Assembly (NCBI RefSeq): GCF_030463535.1
Contig: NC_132901.1
Coordinates: 6,109,364 to 6,173,363, forward strand
Direction: 5' to 3'
DNA from: Salminus brasiliensis
Lineage: Eukaryota; Chordata; Actinopteri; Characiformes; Bryconidae
DNA: 64,000 bases
In this document: piece by piece, positions 33,635 to 47,500 of the stretch
How positions within the stretch are numbered: position 1 is the stretch's first letter
Layout of the letters: each line of letters opens with the position of its first letter
Notes under the pieces: generated by a model
The model's input: the letters and a program-made list of their open reading frames with translations, nothing else
Told to the model about the DNA's origin: nothing
Database searches by the model: none
Made by a program: the position numbers and the translations under genes

Positions 33635-34907
33635 CACTATGTTGCCAAAAGTATTCGCTTGCCTGCCTTTGCATATGAACTTGAGTGACATCCCATTCTT
33701 AATCCATAGAATTCAATATGATGTCGGGCCACCCTTTGCAGCTATAACAGCTTCCATAGGTGTTCTGTTGGGTTGAGGTCAGTCAAGTTATTCTACACCA
33801 AACTCGCTCATCCATGTGGATCTTGCTTTGTGCACTGGTGTGCAGTCATGTTGGAACAGGAAGGGGTAATCCCCAAACTGTGATTGGTGTGGCGCAACAG
33901 GGAACGCTACTACCTGCCACTGAACTACCACATCATGTGGGAGACTAGGGTTCGATTCCTGGTTTGGGTGACTGTGCTGCGCTACACCAATAAGAGTCCT
34001 TGGGCAAGACTCCTAACACTACATTGGCCCTCCTCTGTAATATGAGTACCCTTGTAAGTCGCTCTGGATAAGATATAAATGTAATATAAATGTAAACTGT
34101 TCCCACAAAGTTGGGAGCATTAAATTGACCAAAATCTCTTGGAATGTTGAAGCATTAAGGGTTCCTTTCACTGGAACTAAGGGGCTGAACCCAACAACCC
34201 CACACCATAACCCCCTCTCCACCAAACTTTACACTTGGCACAGTGCAGTCAGACAAGTACCGTTCTTCTGGCAACTGCCAAACCCAGACTCCCAGTCCAT
34301 CGATTTGCCAGACAAAGAAGCATGATTTGTCACTCCAGAGAACACGTCTCCACTGCTCTAGTCTGCTCGAGTCCAGTGGTTGTGTGCTTTACACCACTGC
34401 ATCCAACAATTTGCATAAGGCTCGGATGCAGCTGCTCGGCCATCGAAACCCATTTCCTGAAGCTCTCTACACACTGTTCTTGTACTAATCTGAAAGCCAA
34501 ATGAAATTTGGAGGTCTGTAACAATTGACTCTGCAGAAAGTTGCCGACATCTACACACAATGTGCCTCAGAATCCGCTGACTCCACTCTGTCATTTTACG
34601 TGGCTTACCACTTTGTGGCTTAGCTGCTGTCGTTTCCAATCGCTTCCACTTTGTTATAATACCACTGACAGTTGACTGTGTAATATTTAGTAGCAAGGAC
34701 ATTTCACTACTGAATTTGTTGCACAGGTGGCATCCTATCATGGTATCACATTGGAATTCACTAAGCTCCTGAGAGCAACCCATTCTTTCACAAATGTTTG
34801 TAGAAGCAGTCTAGGTGCTTGATTTTATACACCTGTAGCCATGGAATTGATTGGAACCTGAATTCAATTATTTGGATGGGTGAGTGAATACTTCTGGCAA
34901 TATAGTG
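33635..34907 (-). mobile_element. Tc1-like transposon, deletion derivative, interrupted by a SINE
   Basis: The left tip CACTATGTTGCCAAAAGTAT and the right tip (minus strand) CACTATATTGCCAGAAGTAT are inverted repeats of a common fish Tc1 family. The left flank keeps a TA; the right flank is mutated. Transposase runs on the minus strand from 34783 (MGCSQELSEFQ), through SQSTVSG-like helix-turn-helix text and SGKPRKMTEW. After 34358 it is broken by stops, then resumes as FQHD-like text left of the SINE. Part of the catalytic C-terminus is missing between NPTEHLW-like and EAVIAAKGG-like text. The element sits in the last intron of ZNF unit 3 and is non-autonomous. Confidence 0.85.
33882..34093 (+). 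mobile_element. tRNA-derived SINE with L2-type tail, nested in Tc1
   Basis: Starts GATTGGTGTGGCGCAACAGG (A-box region), with a B-box at GGTTCGATTCC, then a body with GAGTCCTTGGGCAAGACTCC. The tail TTGTAAGTCGCTCTGGATAA is followed by ATATAAATGTAA repeats. It is flanked by a 7-bp target duplication AAACTGT (33875-33881 and 34094-34100), and the Tc1 sequence resumes across the gap. The tail is identical over more than 20 bases to the L2-like LINE end at about 2285-2310, as expected if that LINE class mobilises it. Confidence 0.9.
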
Positions 34908-35042
34908 TTTGGAAAACATCCAAAATGCATCTAACATGGTTCAGATATGATTATTTAAACTGTCTTGTAATAGCACTTCATTGACTATTATAATGCAAAA
35001 CTATTATAATAATTATTCTATTATAATGTTGTTCTTCTGCAG

Positions 35043-35748
<706 letters not shown>

Positions 35749-36364
35749 ACGGTGTCGGTTGTCTCTGCTGTACTCGCAGACTCACAGAAGCAAATAGACC
35801 AACAAGTCGGTAGTGGTGCTAGTCCAGAAACTCTTCATGATTATTTTTCATTTTGTAGGATAGATAACAGGATCTGAGCTCCCAGGTCACTTTTTAAATA
35901 GCTTGGATTGTATGTGATATGTTATGTGGATTATTTTAAGCACCATGAGATGTTAATATAATCAGAGATTGTTTAAATAACCGTGATGATAATTTGTATT
36001 GTAAAAGGCCTCAGTATACTTTCAATAAAATGAAGCTTTTGAGAGATTACAAGGTGCCATACTGCATTTTTGTTTCATTATATTTAAATACTTTTACTTG
36101 AGTGCTGTGCATTAGTATTCTTTCAGAAAATTGAAAGGTAATTATTATTACAATATAATACTTAAGTATAATGTAAAATTGTAATCTAATTATAGAAATC
36201 CATATACTGCTGTTATAAGCTTTTCCACTATGTTTAAAAGGTGTTTTTTTAGTCTATTCTGGCACAAAGGTTTACCCAAGATAAGGATAGTGCAACCACC
36301 TAACATTAAGCAGATTTAATCCCTGCGCTTTACTGCATTTCTTATTCTTGTAGGTGCATTTTCC

Positions 36365-36560
36365 ATCTTACTGCTTGGGATTAGAGGTCACCCATACCAA
36401 ACGTTTCTCCTTATACCATATGCAGAATCTACAATTGATGAAGAAAAGAGATTGAATCATGCACCTTGAAGCATGCATTGAAAAGGCATTTTGGCAGTTG
36501 CAATTTCTTTGCACAGCTATACTGTAGTAGGAAAGGATGTCAAAAAAAGAGAGTGGAACA
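36365..36560 (+). pseudogene. PIF/Harbinger (HARBI1-like) transposase relic
   Basis: The frame reads GIRGHPYQTFLLIPYAE, then EEKRLNHA, and after a one- to two-base shift LEACIEKAFWQLQ. This parallels the C-terminal part of Harbinger nucleases (GDxGYPxxPFLLTPY, then YNxAHSxTRxxVERxFGxLK). Stops follow. No terminal repeats or Myb-like partner gene were found. The call rests on this one conserved block. Confidence 0.5.
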
Positions 36561-36564
36561 GTGG

Positions 36565-37400
36565 GAAGACAACATTTTAATTCAAGACCATAAGAATGGT
36601 AGAGCAATGAAGGTCATGTATGCCAAGACTAACTTTGTGAACTCTATTTTATTTTGTTACATTCATCCCCTTGTACATTTCCTTAGATTATTTGAATCTT
36701 ACAATAGAAGGCAAAAAGAAGAACTGGCTATGGCCCTCGTCACACCTATACGTTTCCTTTCAGTAAAACAGAACTGCTGTGGCCACCACCACCACTGTCA
36801 TCAGCCACGGGAACTGATGAAGGCTCTGCTGTGGCAAACAAATTTGTTTCTCACAATTTCTCTGGGTTTGCCTTTGCAGTTTTTCTCCATCTCAAAAGAT
36901 CCTAAAAGATAGTGTGACGTTCATCCTACATTGCATTGCACAGAGGAAAGAGGTGTTTTATTATATGATCTGACCAACCCAGTGCAAGTAAAGAAAATAA
37001 CCAATGGGCCACAGACCAGCGTGTTTCAGAGACAGGTGGATAGGGACAATAAGCGCTTGTGCTTGAGTTTTTTTTTTTTTTTTTTGGTAAATACATTACG
37101 CAGGCAGAACCAACGTGAAAGGGGTTGGTGTTTAACAATGTGATTGGGCCAGCCCAGTGTCACAGTGGCCGCTGATCTGGTTTTATGGGCCAGTCAGACC
37201 AATATGTAAACCAAACCAAAGTGTCCGGACTGTCGGCCCAAATAGCATGACAGCCCACCAGGAAAATGTTCGGTGTGCCAGATGGCCAGTCCATCCCTGC
37301 CTGTGGTCATTGTTCCCTTATGGCTTCTGGTCTCTGAGATGTCTTCATTCATACACTTAAACAACACAATATAACTCCAAGTAAATCAAACTTCTGTGAA
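36565..37400. other. non-coding stretch
   Basis: The open frame at 36466-36912 crosses the Harbinger relic in a non-homologous frame and has no domain. A T run occurs at 37069-37085. Paired GGGCCAG and CAGACC words near 37145-37310 hint at a further unclassified repeat. Confidence 0.35.
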
Positions 37401-37414
37401 ATCAAACTGTCCAC

Positions 37415-38480
37415 TTAGGAAGCAACACTGATTGACAATCAATTTTACATGCTGTTGTGCAAATGGAATAGACAACAGGTGGAAATTATTGGCAATTAGC
37501 AAGACACACTCAATAAATGAGTGGTTCTGCAGGTGGGGACCACAGACCACTTCTCATTACCTATGCTTTCTGGCTGATGTTTTGATTACTTTTGATTGTT
37601 GGTGGTGTTTTCACACTCGTGGTAGCATGAGACGGACTCTACAACCCACACAAGTGACTCAGGTAGTGCAGCTCATCCAGGATGGCACATCAATGCGAGC
37701 TGTGGCAAGAAGGTTTGCTGTGTCTGTCAGTACACCAGGAGCCGTGGAGGAGGCCGTAGGAGGGCAACAACCCAGCAGCAGGACCACTACCTCCGCCTTT
37801 GTGCAAGGAGGAACAGGGGGAGCACTGCCAGAGCTCTGCAAAATGGCCTCCAGCAGGCCACAAATGTGCATGTGTCTGCACAAATGGTTAGAAACCGACT
37901 CCATGAGGATGGTATGCACACAGCCCAACACCGTGCAGGACGCTTGGCATTTGCCAGAGAACACCAGGATTGGCAAATTCGCCACTGGCGCCCTGTGCTC
38001 TTCACAGATAAAAGCAGGTTCAAACTGAGCACGTCACAGATGTGACAGACGCCATGGAGAGTGATCTGCTGCCTGCGACATCCTTCAGCATGACCATGAT
38101 CAGTAATGGTGTGGGGTGGCATTTCTTTGGAGGGCCGCACAGCCCTCCATGTGCTCGCCAGAGGTAGCCTGACTGCCATTAGGTACCGAGATGAGATCCT
38201 CAGACCCCTTGTGAGACCATATGCTGGTTCCTCCTAATGCAGGACAATGCTAGACCTCATGTGGCTGAAGTGTGTCAGCAGTTCCTGTAAGATGAAGGCA
38301 TTGAAGCTATGGACTGGCCCGCCCGTTCCCCAGACCTGAATCCGATTGAGGACATCTGGGACATCATGTCTCGCTCCATCCACCAATGTCACATCAGGAG
38401 CATGCCCAGGCTTTGTAGGGAGGTCATACAGGCACGTGGAGGCCACACACAATACTGAGCCTGATTTTGACTTGTTTTAA
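37415..38480 (+). mobile_element. Tc1-like transposon relic with broken transposase
   Basis: The 5' untranslated block (GAAGCAACACTGATTGACAA near 37420) leads to transposase ATG 37627: [20 protein letters not shown], a helix-turn-helix, [12 protein letters not shown]. Later catalytic pieces are scattered over frames: FTDKSRF-like near 38003, MQDNARPHVAEV near 38240, [16 protein letters not shown] near 38311-38360, and a GGHTQY end near 38455. Several frameshifts are present. The left tip is at or near 37418. A matching right terminal repeat is not seen. Confidence 0.8.
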
Positions 38481-41400
38481 GGACATTACATCAAAGTTGG
38501 ATCAGCCTGCTGGATTACAGCTCACAGAGTAGCTTAGTGCATTGTGGCTTTGTACCATATATGCATATCTCAAGACAGGAAGGTGAGATCTCAGCTTGTC
38601 GTCAGGAACTGCCAAGCACTTTCCCAAGCAGATCTCTAGCTCTCTGTTGCTTGCAAATACAGTTTACTGAACACATTATTATGTTCTATATGTAAGAAGT
38701 TAAAAGATCTCTTTAAAGATGCAGGGTCTGTATGTGAGTTTGGTGCTTGTTATGTGTTGGTGTTCTGCATCTCTGAGTCACAGCTTTTGTGAGCTTTAAC
38801 ACTCCAAGCACACTCTAAGTACACACACAATAAACATTATAATAAATGTACTCGTATTCTCAGCAGATTCATGCTTAAGTGTGTGTGTTGTGTTTTGGAT
38901 GATCATTGTTTATTGCCTGCAGCTCTGTAAACAGGAAGCTGCAACCCACAGCTGAGTGTGTATGTTAAGGCGTTGTATACGATTCTGGAAACGGACATGT
39001 TGATTGTTGATATTAGATCTCAACAACAACAAAAAAACAAAACACATCCTTGCCTTCAGTGCTCCTTTACAAGCTCCGCCCCCCAAATTCATGCACGCCT
39101 ATTTTCAAGGCAATGACCAGCAAACACAAAGCTTAAACTAAAAAGTTAAAACTAACAAGATAATTGTTTGTGTCAGCTAAGCTAGCAAAAAAGGTAACTG
39201 CAAACTTTTTTTTGATTGTCATGGCCATAAAACCTTTTACAAATGTTGTACAACCAAATATAACATTGTACCACAAAAATGCTAGGTTGTGTGTTCTGTT
39301 GCAAAGCAAACTATTTGTGATTATCTATTAATACTGATATACTTCTGTAAAACTGCAAAGTCAATGTTACCAACCTATGGAGTAGGAATAGAGCAACATT
39401 TTCATTCCTTTTCATACCTTTCAACGTGTGGAGGTCTCTTCACTGCCTCACCAGTGTTGATACATGTCTTCGCCCTTGCCTGATCTAAAAACTTTCTGTT
39501 CAGCTTAGATCGTCAGATCTTTTCATTTTTTACTGTTTCTCTGCCATCTCTCCTCAACATTGTGTTTAGTTCAACACGTAGCAGATAGACAGGCTGCCCT
39601 GCCCCTCCACTATCCCTGTCCTGTGCATGAGCATGAATGCCTCCAGTTGCTGATTGGCTGGAATAGTGTTTGGTGGCTCGTTACAAGGCATTTTGTTTAT
39701 GTACAAAGCCAGGGCAGAGTACAAACACTGGGGGAAAGACTGGGGGGGTGGGGTTGAACACCATGTTGCTTCACACCAAGATGTCCAAGATGTTTTTCAG
39801 TGATTTTCAGTGAAGACACCATATTCCCTAGGCCTCAACTTTTATAAATGTCCCATACATACTAAATATATAGTATTTAGATATAATTTATTATTTAGAT
39901 TTCAATAAACATCCTGTTTAAAGTAAAAACTCTGATCTCTCTGGTTAATATCACGTCTGGTGACGTCTGACTTTGAAATGTACAATAATTGTGGCCATTA
40001 CCTCATAAACTGGCAAAATGTGAGACACTAAACATGCTTGTTTACTTCTTATAGTGGTGCCACAGTAGTGTGACATTCTGACTAAATTCTATTTCAATGT
40101 TTTTTTATGTTCCAAGAGTGTTCTGTCATCTCTTGTGTTTTTGTGTGGACACAGTGAGCCAAACTTTTACCCAAGAGGAGCAAAGTCACACAGCTAAGCT
40201 CCTCCCCTTCACTTCACTAGATTAAATGACTGTAGTTTATCAAGTGAAGGCCTAAAACACTGTAGAAACAGCTGCTGAGGAAGTGGACATGTGACCAATA
40301 TAGAAAATTATATGAAATGTGTATTTTTAGCATGTGCTAAAGTCACTTGGTAGCTGTATTTGCAGAGAAACATCACATGGTTGAGGTGTGAATTCAACAG
40401 AGCACATAATCGCTTAGTATATCAGCTTATATACTATATACTGATTTGCACTACACAGCTGGACTCAGACTTGAAGTCATTAATGAAACTAAATTAAAAG
40501 GCCAAAAATGCAAAGACAACAGCAATGTATATGATTTTTTGCCATTTATATGGGTTTAAAGAAGCTACCAGCCTTCATGGCCAATCTTCCTTTATTTCAA
40601 TTCATGTTTCTTACAAGTTACAAAAAAAACAGCAGAACAATAATAGTACTAAATGCAGTAATACAAATAATGTCAGATTTCATAAAAACAATGCACTGTT
40701 TTAATAGACTACAACTATTTGATTGATTTGATTTTTGTCCAAAGCTTAGATATTTCAAAATATTTGGTTCACTTGGTTCTATAATGGATAGAATTCTATA
40801 GTTTTTAATCTATAATTTGTGTTTATGGATTTATTAGGCTGTGGTCCATCAGCATCTCCTTCATCCTAGGTAAAGCAAGTTTACCTACCTACCTTTTAGC
40901 CTAGCACATGTATAGCTAGCTTTGCTGGTGTTTGTTTCGCTCTCACACCCCAGACAAAGCTGTGGTAACAAGCCCTGGTTTGTATAACTGACCAGAAATT
41001 ACAACACCACCACATTCAACTGAAATGGCCATTGTGTTTTACCACTTCACAGTTTTAGGGCTTTTGCTAGTTGGGTGTATGTAAATTTTAAGGCATACTT
41101 TATGTGCAATGTTGTTTTGAAGGAGGAAACAAGAATGTTCAAGGTTCATGGTATGTCTCTCTGATAATTAAGATATACAGTTTTTCATTCTGGTGAACCT
41201 TTAAATACCTAAGGCGGTTAAAAAACTCCACACTGCTGTATAGTGTAGCAGCAACAGGCCAGTATCAATGCTAGTCTTTGTGCCGCATCAAAATAAAACA
41301 AACCATCCAATTATTCTTACTTGATGAAGCAAATGCACAGCTTGTTCTTAACTATTTTATCCACAGTGGAGTAAAATATTTATAACCACCATGTGAAGCT

Positions 41401-41596
41401 GTTGCAATGAGTAGGGTAATTTAAGCTGTTTAAGATGACAAGTCACATGTTCAGATCTGTAGCCAACATCAGTATCTCACACAATCTTTACAATGCAGAT
41501 TAAGCTGTTTATTAATACACAGAGTCACTTTAAAGAGGAAAAAGGGTCCTACAGACTACAGGCTACTCTACTAACATCTGTCACAGCATCTTGAAA
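38481..41596. other. intergenic stretch between ZNF and lectin clusters
   Basis: No gene is supported; open frames are short and lack domains. A GGGGGGTGGGG run lies near 39740. From about 41380 to 41590 the sequence is the 5' flank of CLEC-B exon 1. Blocks such as CACATGTTCAGATCTGTAGC and AACATCAGTATC are repeated at about 44690-44720, upstream of the duplicate exon 1. Confidence 0.45.
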
Positions 41597-44500
41597 ATGG
41601 AGGATATTTATGCGAATTCAGGAATTACAGCAGATAACCTTTCAGATTCAGATGCTTCATATGAAGACGTTGGAGTGAATGAATATGACAGCAATACACA
41701 TTATCCCAATGACCCTGTTAATCATCAAAAAGTGGGGAAAAACTCTTTTTCACAGACAGATTATTCTCAGTACAGAGGTACGTGTATCTTTAGGTCTTTG
41801 TGGGGAATTTTTAACCTACTGTATGCACTGTACTATTTTTGCAAAATGTTGATGACTCTGCTCTAACACCAACTTGAACTAGTAATTAACTGATGAGCTA
41901 TGTTAGGTGTGTTCAAGCAAGTAAGTAACAGAACACTATAAGGTTTTCCACCTTCCTCTCATATGCAAAAAAGCTCAGATATAAAATTGAAATTAAAAGA
42001 AATATTGGAAAAGATTTGCAGAGAAAAAATGGTGGTGATGCAATGCGAACAAAAGTCACTTCATCCTCCACAGAACTGTTTTCTGCAGTGGTGTTCAGAG
42101 GAGTTTGGAAGACAACAACTCTTTGGTTCTCCTAAACCATACCCTTCTATATTTTACATACTACAATAATGCATTTAGTGCAGTAGTGTGCAGTTTGGGA
42201 CACGACTTCAGCCCATATCAATTGGCCACTCCCTGCTCCGGCCAGCCTGGAGTGCCGTACAGCCTGAAATGCTGTACAGTGCATACTAGTAGAAACTTAA
42301 TTCATTAGTTAATTCATTTATTTTGCTGACTTTAGTGAAAACCTCCTAGTGCAGGAAACCTGCTTAACTCCATTAACTTAAACCTGCTTAACTTAAGTTC
42401 CCCACCACCACAATTGTAACAGCAATAACCAAAGTCTTTTTCAGTGTTCAGTTAAAGAAATGCTTTGCAATAACTAACAGCTAGTGATTTTAACACCAAT
42501 CATCAGTCTTCAAATGTATGTGACATAACGTAATATTAAATAAAAAATCCAAATGAGCTGTTTTAGTTTTAAGAAAGAATGGTTAAAAAAATTACAACAT
42601 TTAAAAAACATTGCATACAGGTTTACGGCTGCCAGTGCTAGTGGTGTAGCTATTCCTTTGAAAACATCGGACGTTCTGGCGCATACCCATTGCTGCTTAT
42701 CTCCAAAATGGAATTTTTACAGGGAAGATGTATTATATATATACATTTAACCTGTTTAGCAGGACAGTGTGACAGCCCACTTGAGTCCCCACATGTTATA
42801 AGAAACATGGGTTGGAGTTTGTTGGGGTTTTAAGCAGGGTTTACTTGGTTCAGTACAAGTCTGATTACTTTTACATTGTAGATGCTTTAGGTATATTGCA
42901 GTTATAGATCTATTCCAAGTTTACGACAGAACATACATTATTTTTACTCATTTTTGGCTCAGCAATGGTTCAACTGAATCCTGAATAATGAAGCTCATAA
43001 AGGTTTATAATCATTAAATGTCTACGTTTCTGTACTGGGAGTGCACCATAGTAAAGGAGAGTCAGGCCATAGGATGGGACAGTGTTTTGCTGTCTTCTTT
43101 GTCTATTCCCCATGTCTGCAGTGTGGGTCAGTGGGTGGTGGTTTAGAGGAAGCACAGGCTTACTGAGCATGTCTTTAAAAATACGTCTGGAATTCTGGGT
43201 AATGTGGACTGTACTATCTGGAACCTTTCTAGGGGGTAAACCAGGGTTGTGCAGAGAGCTCAGTGTGTTTTCACAACATTTATTTAATGTTGACATGGCA
43301 TGTGTATTGCAATGTAATGTAGAATGTGAGTAGTGTTGTTCACTTAAGTAGAATTCTTTGCATTCACTGTAAATGGTAAATGGACACTGCCATTACAAAT
43401 GGTTTGATCCATCATGTTAAAGAGGACTGATTGTGCTGTCCTTTGTTTAGTCTTTTTTTAGTTTTTTTCCCCACCAGCTCAGAGGCCATATTGCTGTAAA
43501 GATATGATTTTTTTCTTGATTTATTCCCTATTTTCTTTGGGATGCCCTTCTATATTTAGTTTGCACTCTCTTCACGACTTCTGAGGTGGTAATCGTTCTC
43601 CCCTAACATTCTTTGTTTTTGTTCCTGCCGTGAAGGGGAAAAAGTGCCCCCCCAAACATAAATGATAGTGCCCTTCCAATGGGTACTAGAGGACGCGGTC
43701 AAATGGTCCCACCTTACTGAACCAGATTTTTTGGTGGTAGGCCCCGGATCAGCTTTACGTACCCGGGCCAGTCAGGGAACATTTACTTCAGTGGGGCTAT
43801 GCATCCTCCCAAGCAGCGCACCCAGCTCAGCAATGGAATTTCTGGTGACCTTGCATGTAATTGGATGTGTGTGCTCATGTAGCCTCATGCATGGTGTTAA
43901 CCCAAAGTAAGGACCAAGCCCACTGGTCTGCTGCTCCCGTTAACTGTTCCCTCATGTCCCTGGTCCCACATGTCCCTTGACTTAATCACAGGGTTGCCCC
44001 CATAATACTGTGATTCTGGTACATTGCCGACAGGTTTTGCAAGGCTGGCTTGTGATGAGACGACGTGCAGGACATCATGTACACCTGCACTTAATCCAAT
44101 TTATAGGACTACACACCCCTGTTTTACAGTGCCAAGTCCATAATCAACGATACAAACAGATATTAACGGCTTGTATTTAATCATATCTTTGAAAAAGTTT
44201 TATCCTGTTAAGAACTGGGCTGATTTCCCCTGTTTCTATCTGTGAGAGAAGTATTTTTAACTGAGTGTGTGTGTTACAATTAATACAATGAATAGACAAA
44301 CCCCTCACTATAGGAATCCTACATACAGGTCTGAAGCAGCTTATTAATGAACACACACAGTCATATTTCATGCTTTTTAAAATCTTATAGCTGTCATACT
44401 GCTCACACCAAACATCATCTGTATAAGGTTTAATCTGTCCAGTCTAAGTTTGTTGAGTTTCATTTTTCATTGAGTGTATTCATTGAGTCAGATTATTAGA

Positions 44501-47500
44501 TTTTGAGATGTTTAGGCTTAAATATTTTATAACCACATATTATAAGTAGAATAAAGGTCTAAGTGACCTAGACAGTAACACAACTGCTACTAAACCACCT
44601 CACCCACAGTGGTGTAGAAGATTTATAACTATAGTGAGGTGAATTAAGTGTGAATTAAGCTTTTGCTGGACATAAATCATATGACTCACATGCTCAGATC
44701 TATAGCAAACATCAGTATTTAATGCAGTTTTAAAATGCATAATAGGCTGTTTATTTTTAGAGTTCAAAAGACTACAAAAAAAAAAAAAAAAAACCTGCAG
44801 TGACTTCCTGCCACCAAAAGAATAAATGTGACATCGCCATGCACACAGACTCATTTGGAAGCGGAAGAGGGTTGTACAGACGTGTGCATTAGGCTTCTGT
44901 ACTAACATCTAACATTAGAGCATCATGAAGATGATGGAGAGTATTTATGTGAATTCAGGAATTACTGCAGATAACATTTTGGATTCAGATGAGTCATAAT
45001 TCATACACTGGGGTGAATGAAAATGGTGGGAATATACACAATCAAAATGACCCTGTCAATCATCAGAAAGTGGGGAAAACCTCACATACAGATGGTTCTC
45101 AGTACAGAGGTATGTGGGAGTTTAGGTCTTTGTTCGGAATATCCTTGTACTTACAGTTTGTACTGTAGTGAAATGTTAATTTCTCTGTTCTATCACATCA
45201 ACTAAACCTAAACCTGGTAGTTACCTGATGAGCTTACATAAGTGTGTTTGAGCAAGAAAGTCACAGTAGAGGTTCGACAATGCTAATAAAAAGATTGGAT
45301 AAGGTGGATTCGCTGGTTAACTGATATAAGTGAAATGTGAAAAATGGTGATGTAAACAGATTGTTGCATATATAATAATGCAGTGTGAACAAAATGTGTA
45401 TGTTTGTTAATTTGCCCTTTCAGAAGTGTTTAATGCAGTGGTGTTCAGATGAGTCTGGTGGGTGACAACAAATTGTCCTAAACCAAATGTTTCTACATTT
45501 AGTAGTGTAGCAGTATGCAATCCAGGCCATTATTAAATGTTTTTTGCACATCACCAATAAAAAGCGCAGAAATTAAAATATAATTTTCTTTTTGTAATCC
45601 GTTGCATGTTTTGTGTACAGCAAGTCTGAAAATAGTAGCTAGGAGACATCACACTTCTTCCAAAAAAAAAATTACAGACTCTCTTGCATATCGATAGTGA
45701 CTCCCTGACACAAATGGTACATTATAATATATAATATAATGCTTAGGACATAATGTTTGGGACAAGGATACGTTTTCTTTTTTGTGCCCCTCTGGTCCAC
45801 AGTTTAAAACTTCGAATCAAACCAATCAGATGTGATTACAGTACACATTCCAAACTTTTAACAAAGTTTCACCACTTTTTCCTCTTTACAGTCCTCCTCA
45901 TTTCAGGGCACCATAATGATCCAACTTTACCGTATTGTGCAATGCTAGGTACATCAAAGCAGTCCTGTTTAGTATTTGGTATTCCTTGGCCTACTAGTAC
46001 CTATGGGATTATTGAGCTCACCAGTGTGTTTTGGTAATCCCAAGGTTCTTGTTTTTCAGTGTCACAAAGGCATCTTTGACTTCATTGTCACAGCTCTTGT
46101 CCTCATGTTGTCCTTAATGGCTATTACAGAATCCAAAGGTGTTTGAAATCTTAGAAAGTCAAGGTATCTTATGTCTGCACTAAATCAGTAATAGGACAGG
46201 AGATCAATAAAACATGGAAACCTAAAACCCCCAGTGAGCGAACCAAAGGCGACAGTGGCAAGGAAAAGCTAAAGCTAAAGAATAAACATTCCACAAAGAC
46301 TGTTTGACTGCTCAGGTGTGCTGATATAAGCATAATACTCATAGTAGAGATGGTGAAAATAATGAAAGTGATGATGGTAATGGTGGTAATTATAATGATA
46401 GTAGCAAATAGTCCAAAGTGGTTGCAGATAGCAGTGGCAGGAGGGAGTCTGTTTAATTTTCTATTACTTTGAAACTTTGTAAAAGATGCAGAAATTTATG
46501 GCACTCCATGTAGCCCACATATTTTCTTAGTTAAGGTTTAAAAATATCAATTTCTTTACATTTTGTAGGAAATAAATGTCCCCCAGGAAGGAGCTGTGCA
46601 GAGCTCAGGTGCTACAGACTGGCTGCAGTGTGTCTGGGTCTGCTAGGTGTTCTCCTGCTGACTGCCATCACACTGATGTGGATCAGGTTCAACCACCTGA
46701 CATTAGAGAGAGACCAGTTACAAACCAGCTACACCAATCTGACTGAGGAGAGAGGCCAGCAGCAGACCAGACTTGTTGATGTTACAAATGAAAGGGATCA
46801 ATTCCAGAGCAATTACACCACAGTGATGCGTCAGCTTTCGAAGCTGGAAGAACGTCTTCAGCGATTCTCTAACTTGGGTGAGCAAATATTCCTTAGGATT
46901 AAACATTACTGACTAACTTTGAAGCTACTTTGAAGCTACCCAGCATTAAGGGGGAGGTGGTGTTTGAGTGCACTGTTTGCAGATGGTCCATCAATGATTT
47001 AATGCCCACCCTGACAGACACCATGCCACCATAGGATGCCTGTAAGTACAAATATAGGTATAGACGCAGGTATTGTTTTTTAGGTAAATAAAAACCCTGC
47101 AGCAAAGCATTTCCCTCCAGGATACTTGTTTTCTTACATGGGTGGAACCTTATTTTTTTTCTTTCCAGATAATCCATGTCTGACAGAATAGCAAATTTCC
47201 CAACTGAACTGAACGCAGCAGTGGTCTGAGAAATGTTATACTGTATAAATACAGTACTCTGTGTTTTTTTTGTCTGTGTTTCCTCATGTTACAGACACAT
47301 CATACACATTCACAAGGCATTACACATGTTGGTTAGCCTTCATTGCTTTTCTTCAACATGTGTATTACAAGTAAAATAAAATTTCATTATTTTTGTTTCT
47401 ATACTATTGTTTATATTTTTATTATGTTAGTTTTAATGTAAATATTAAAATACATTTTATACATTTAAAATATACATTTTTAAATTAATCAGTAACAATG

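Noticed and set aside
36466-36912. 148-residue plus-strand frame as a gene
   Set aside because: It runs in a different frame from the Harbinger-like block it overlaps and has no domain.
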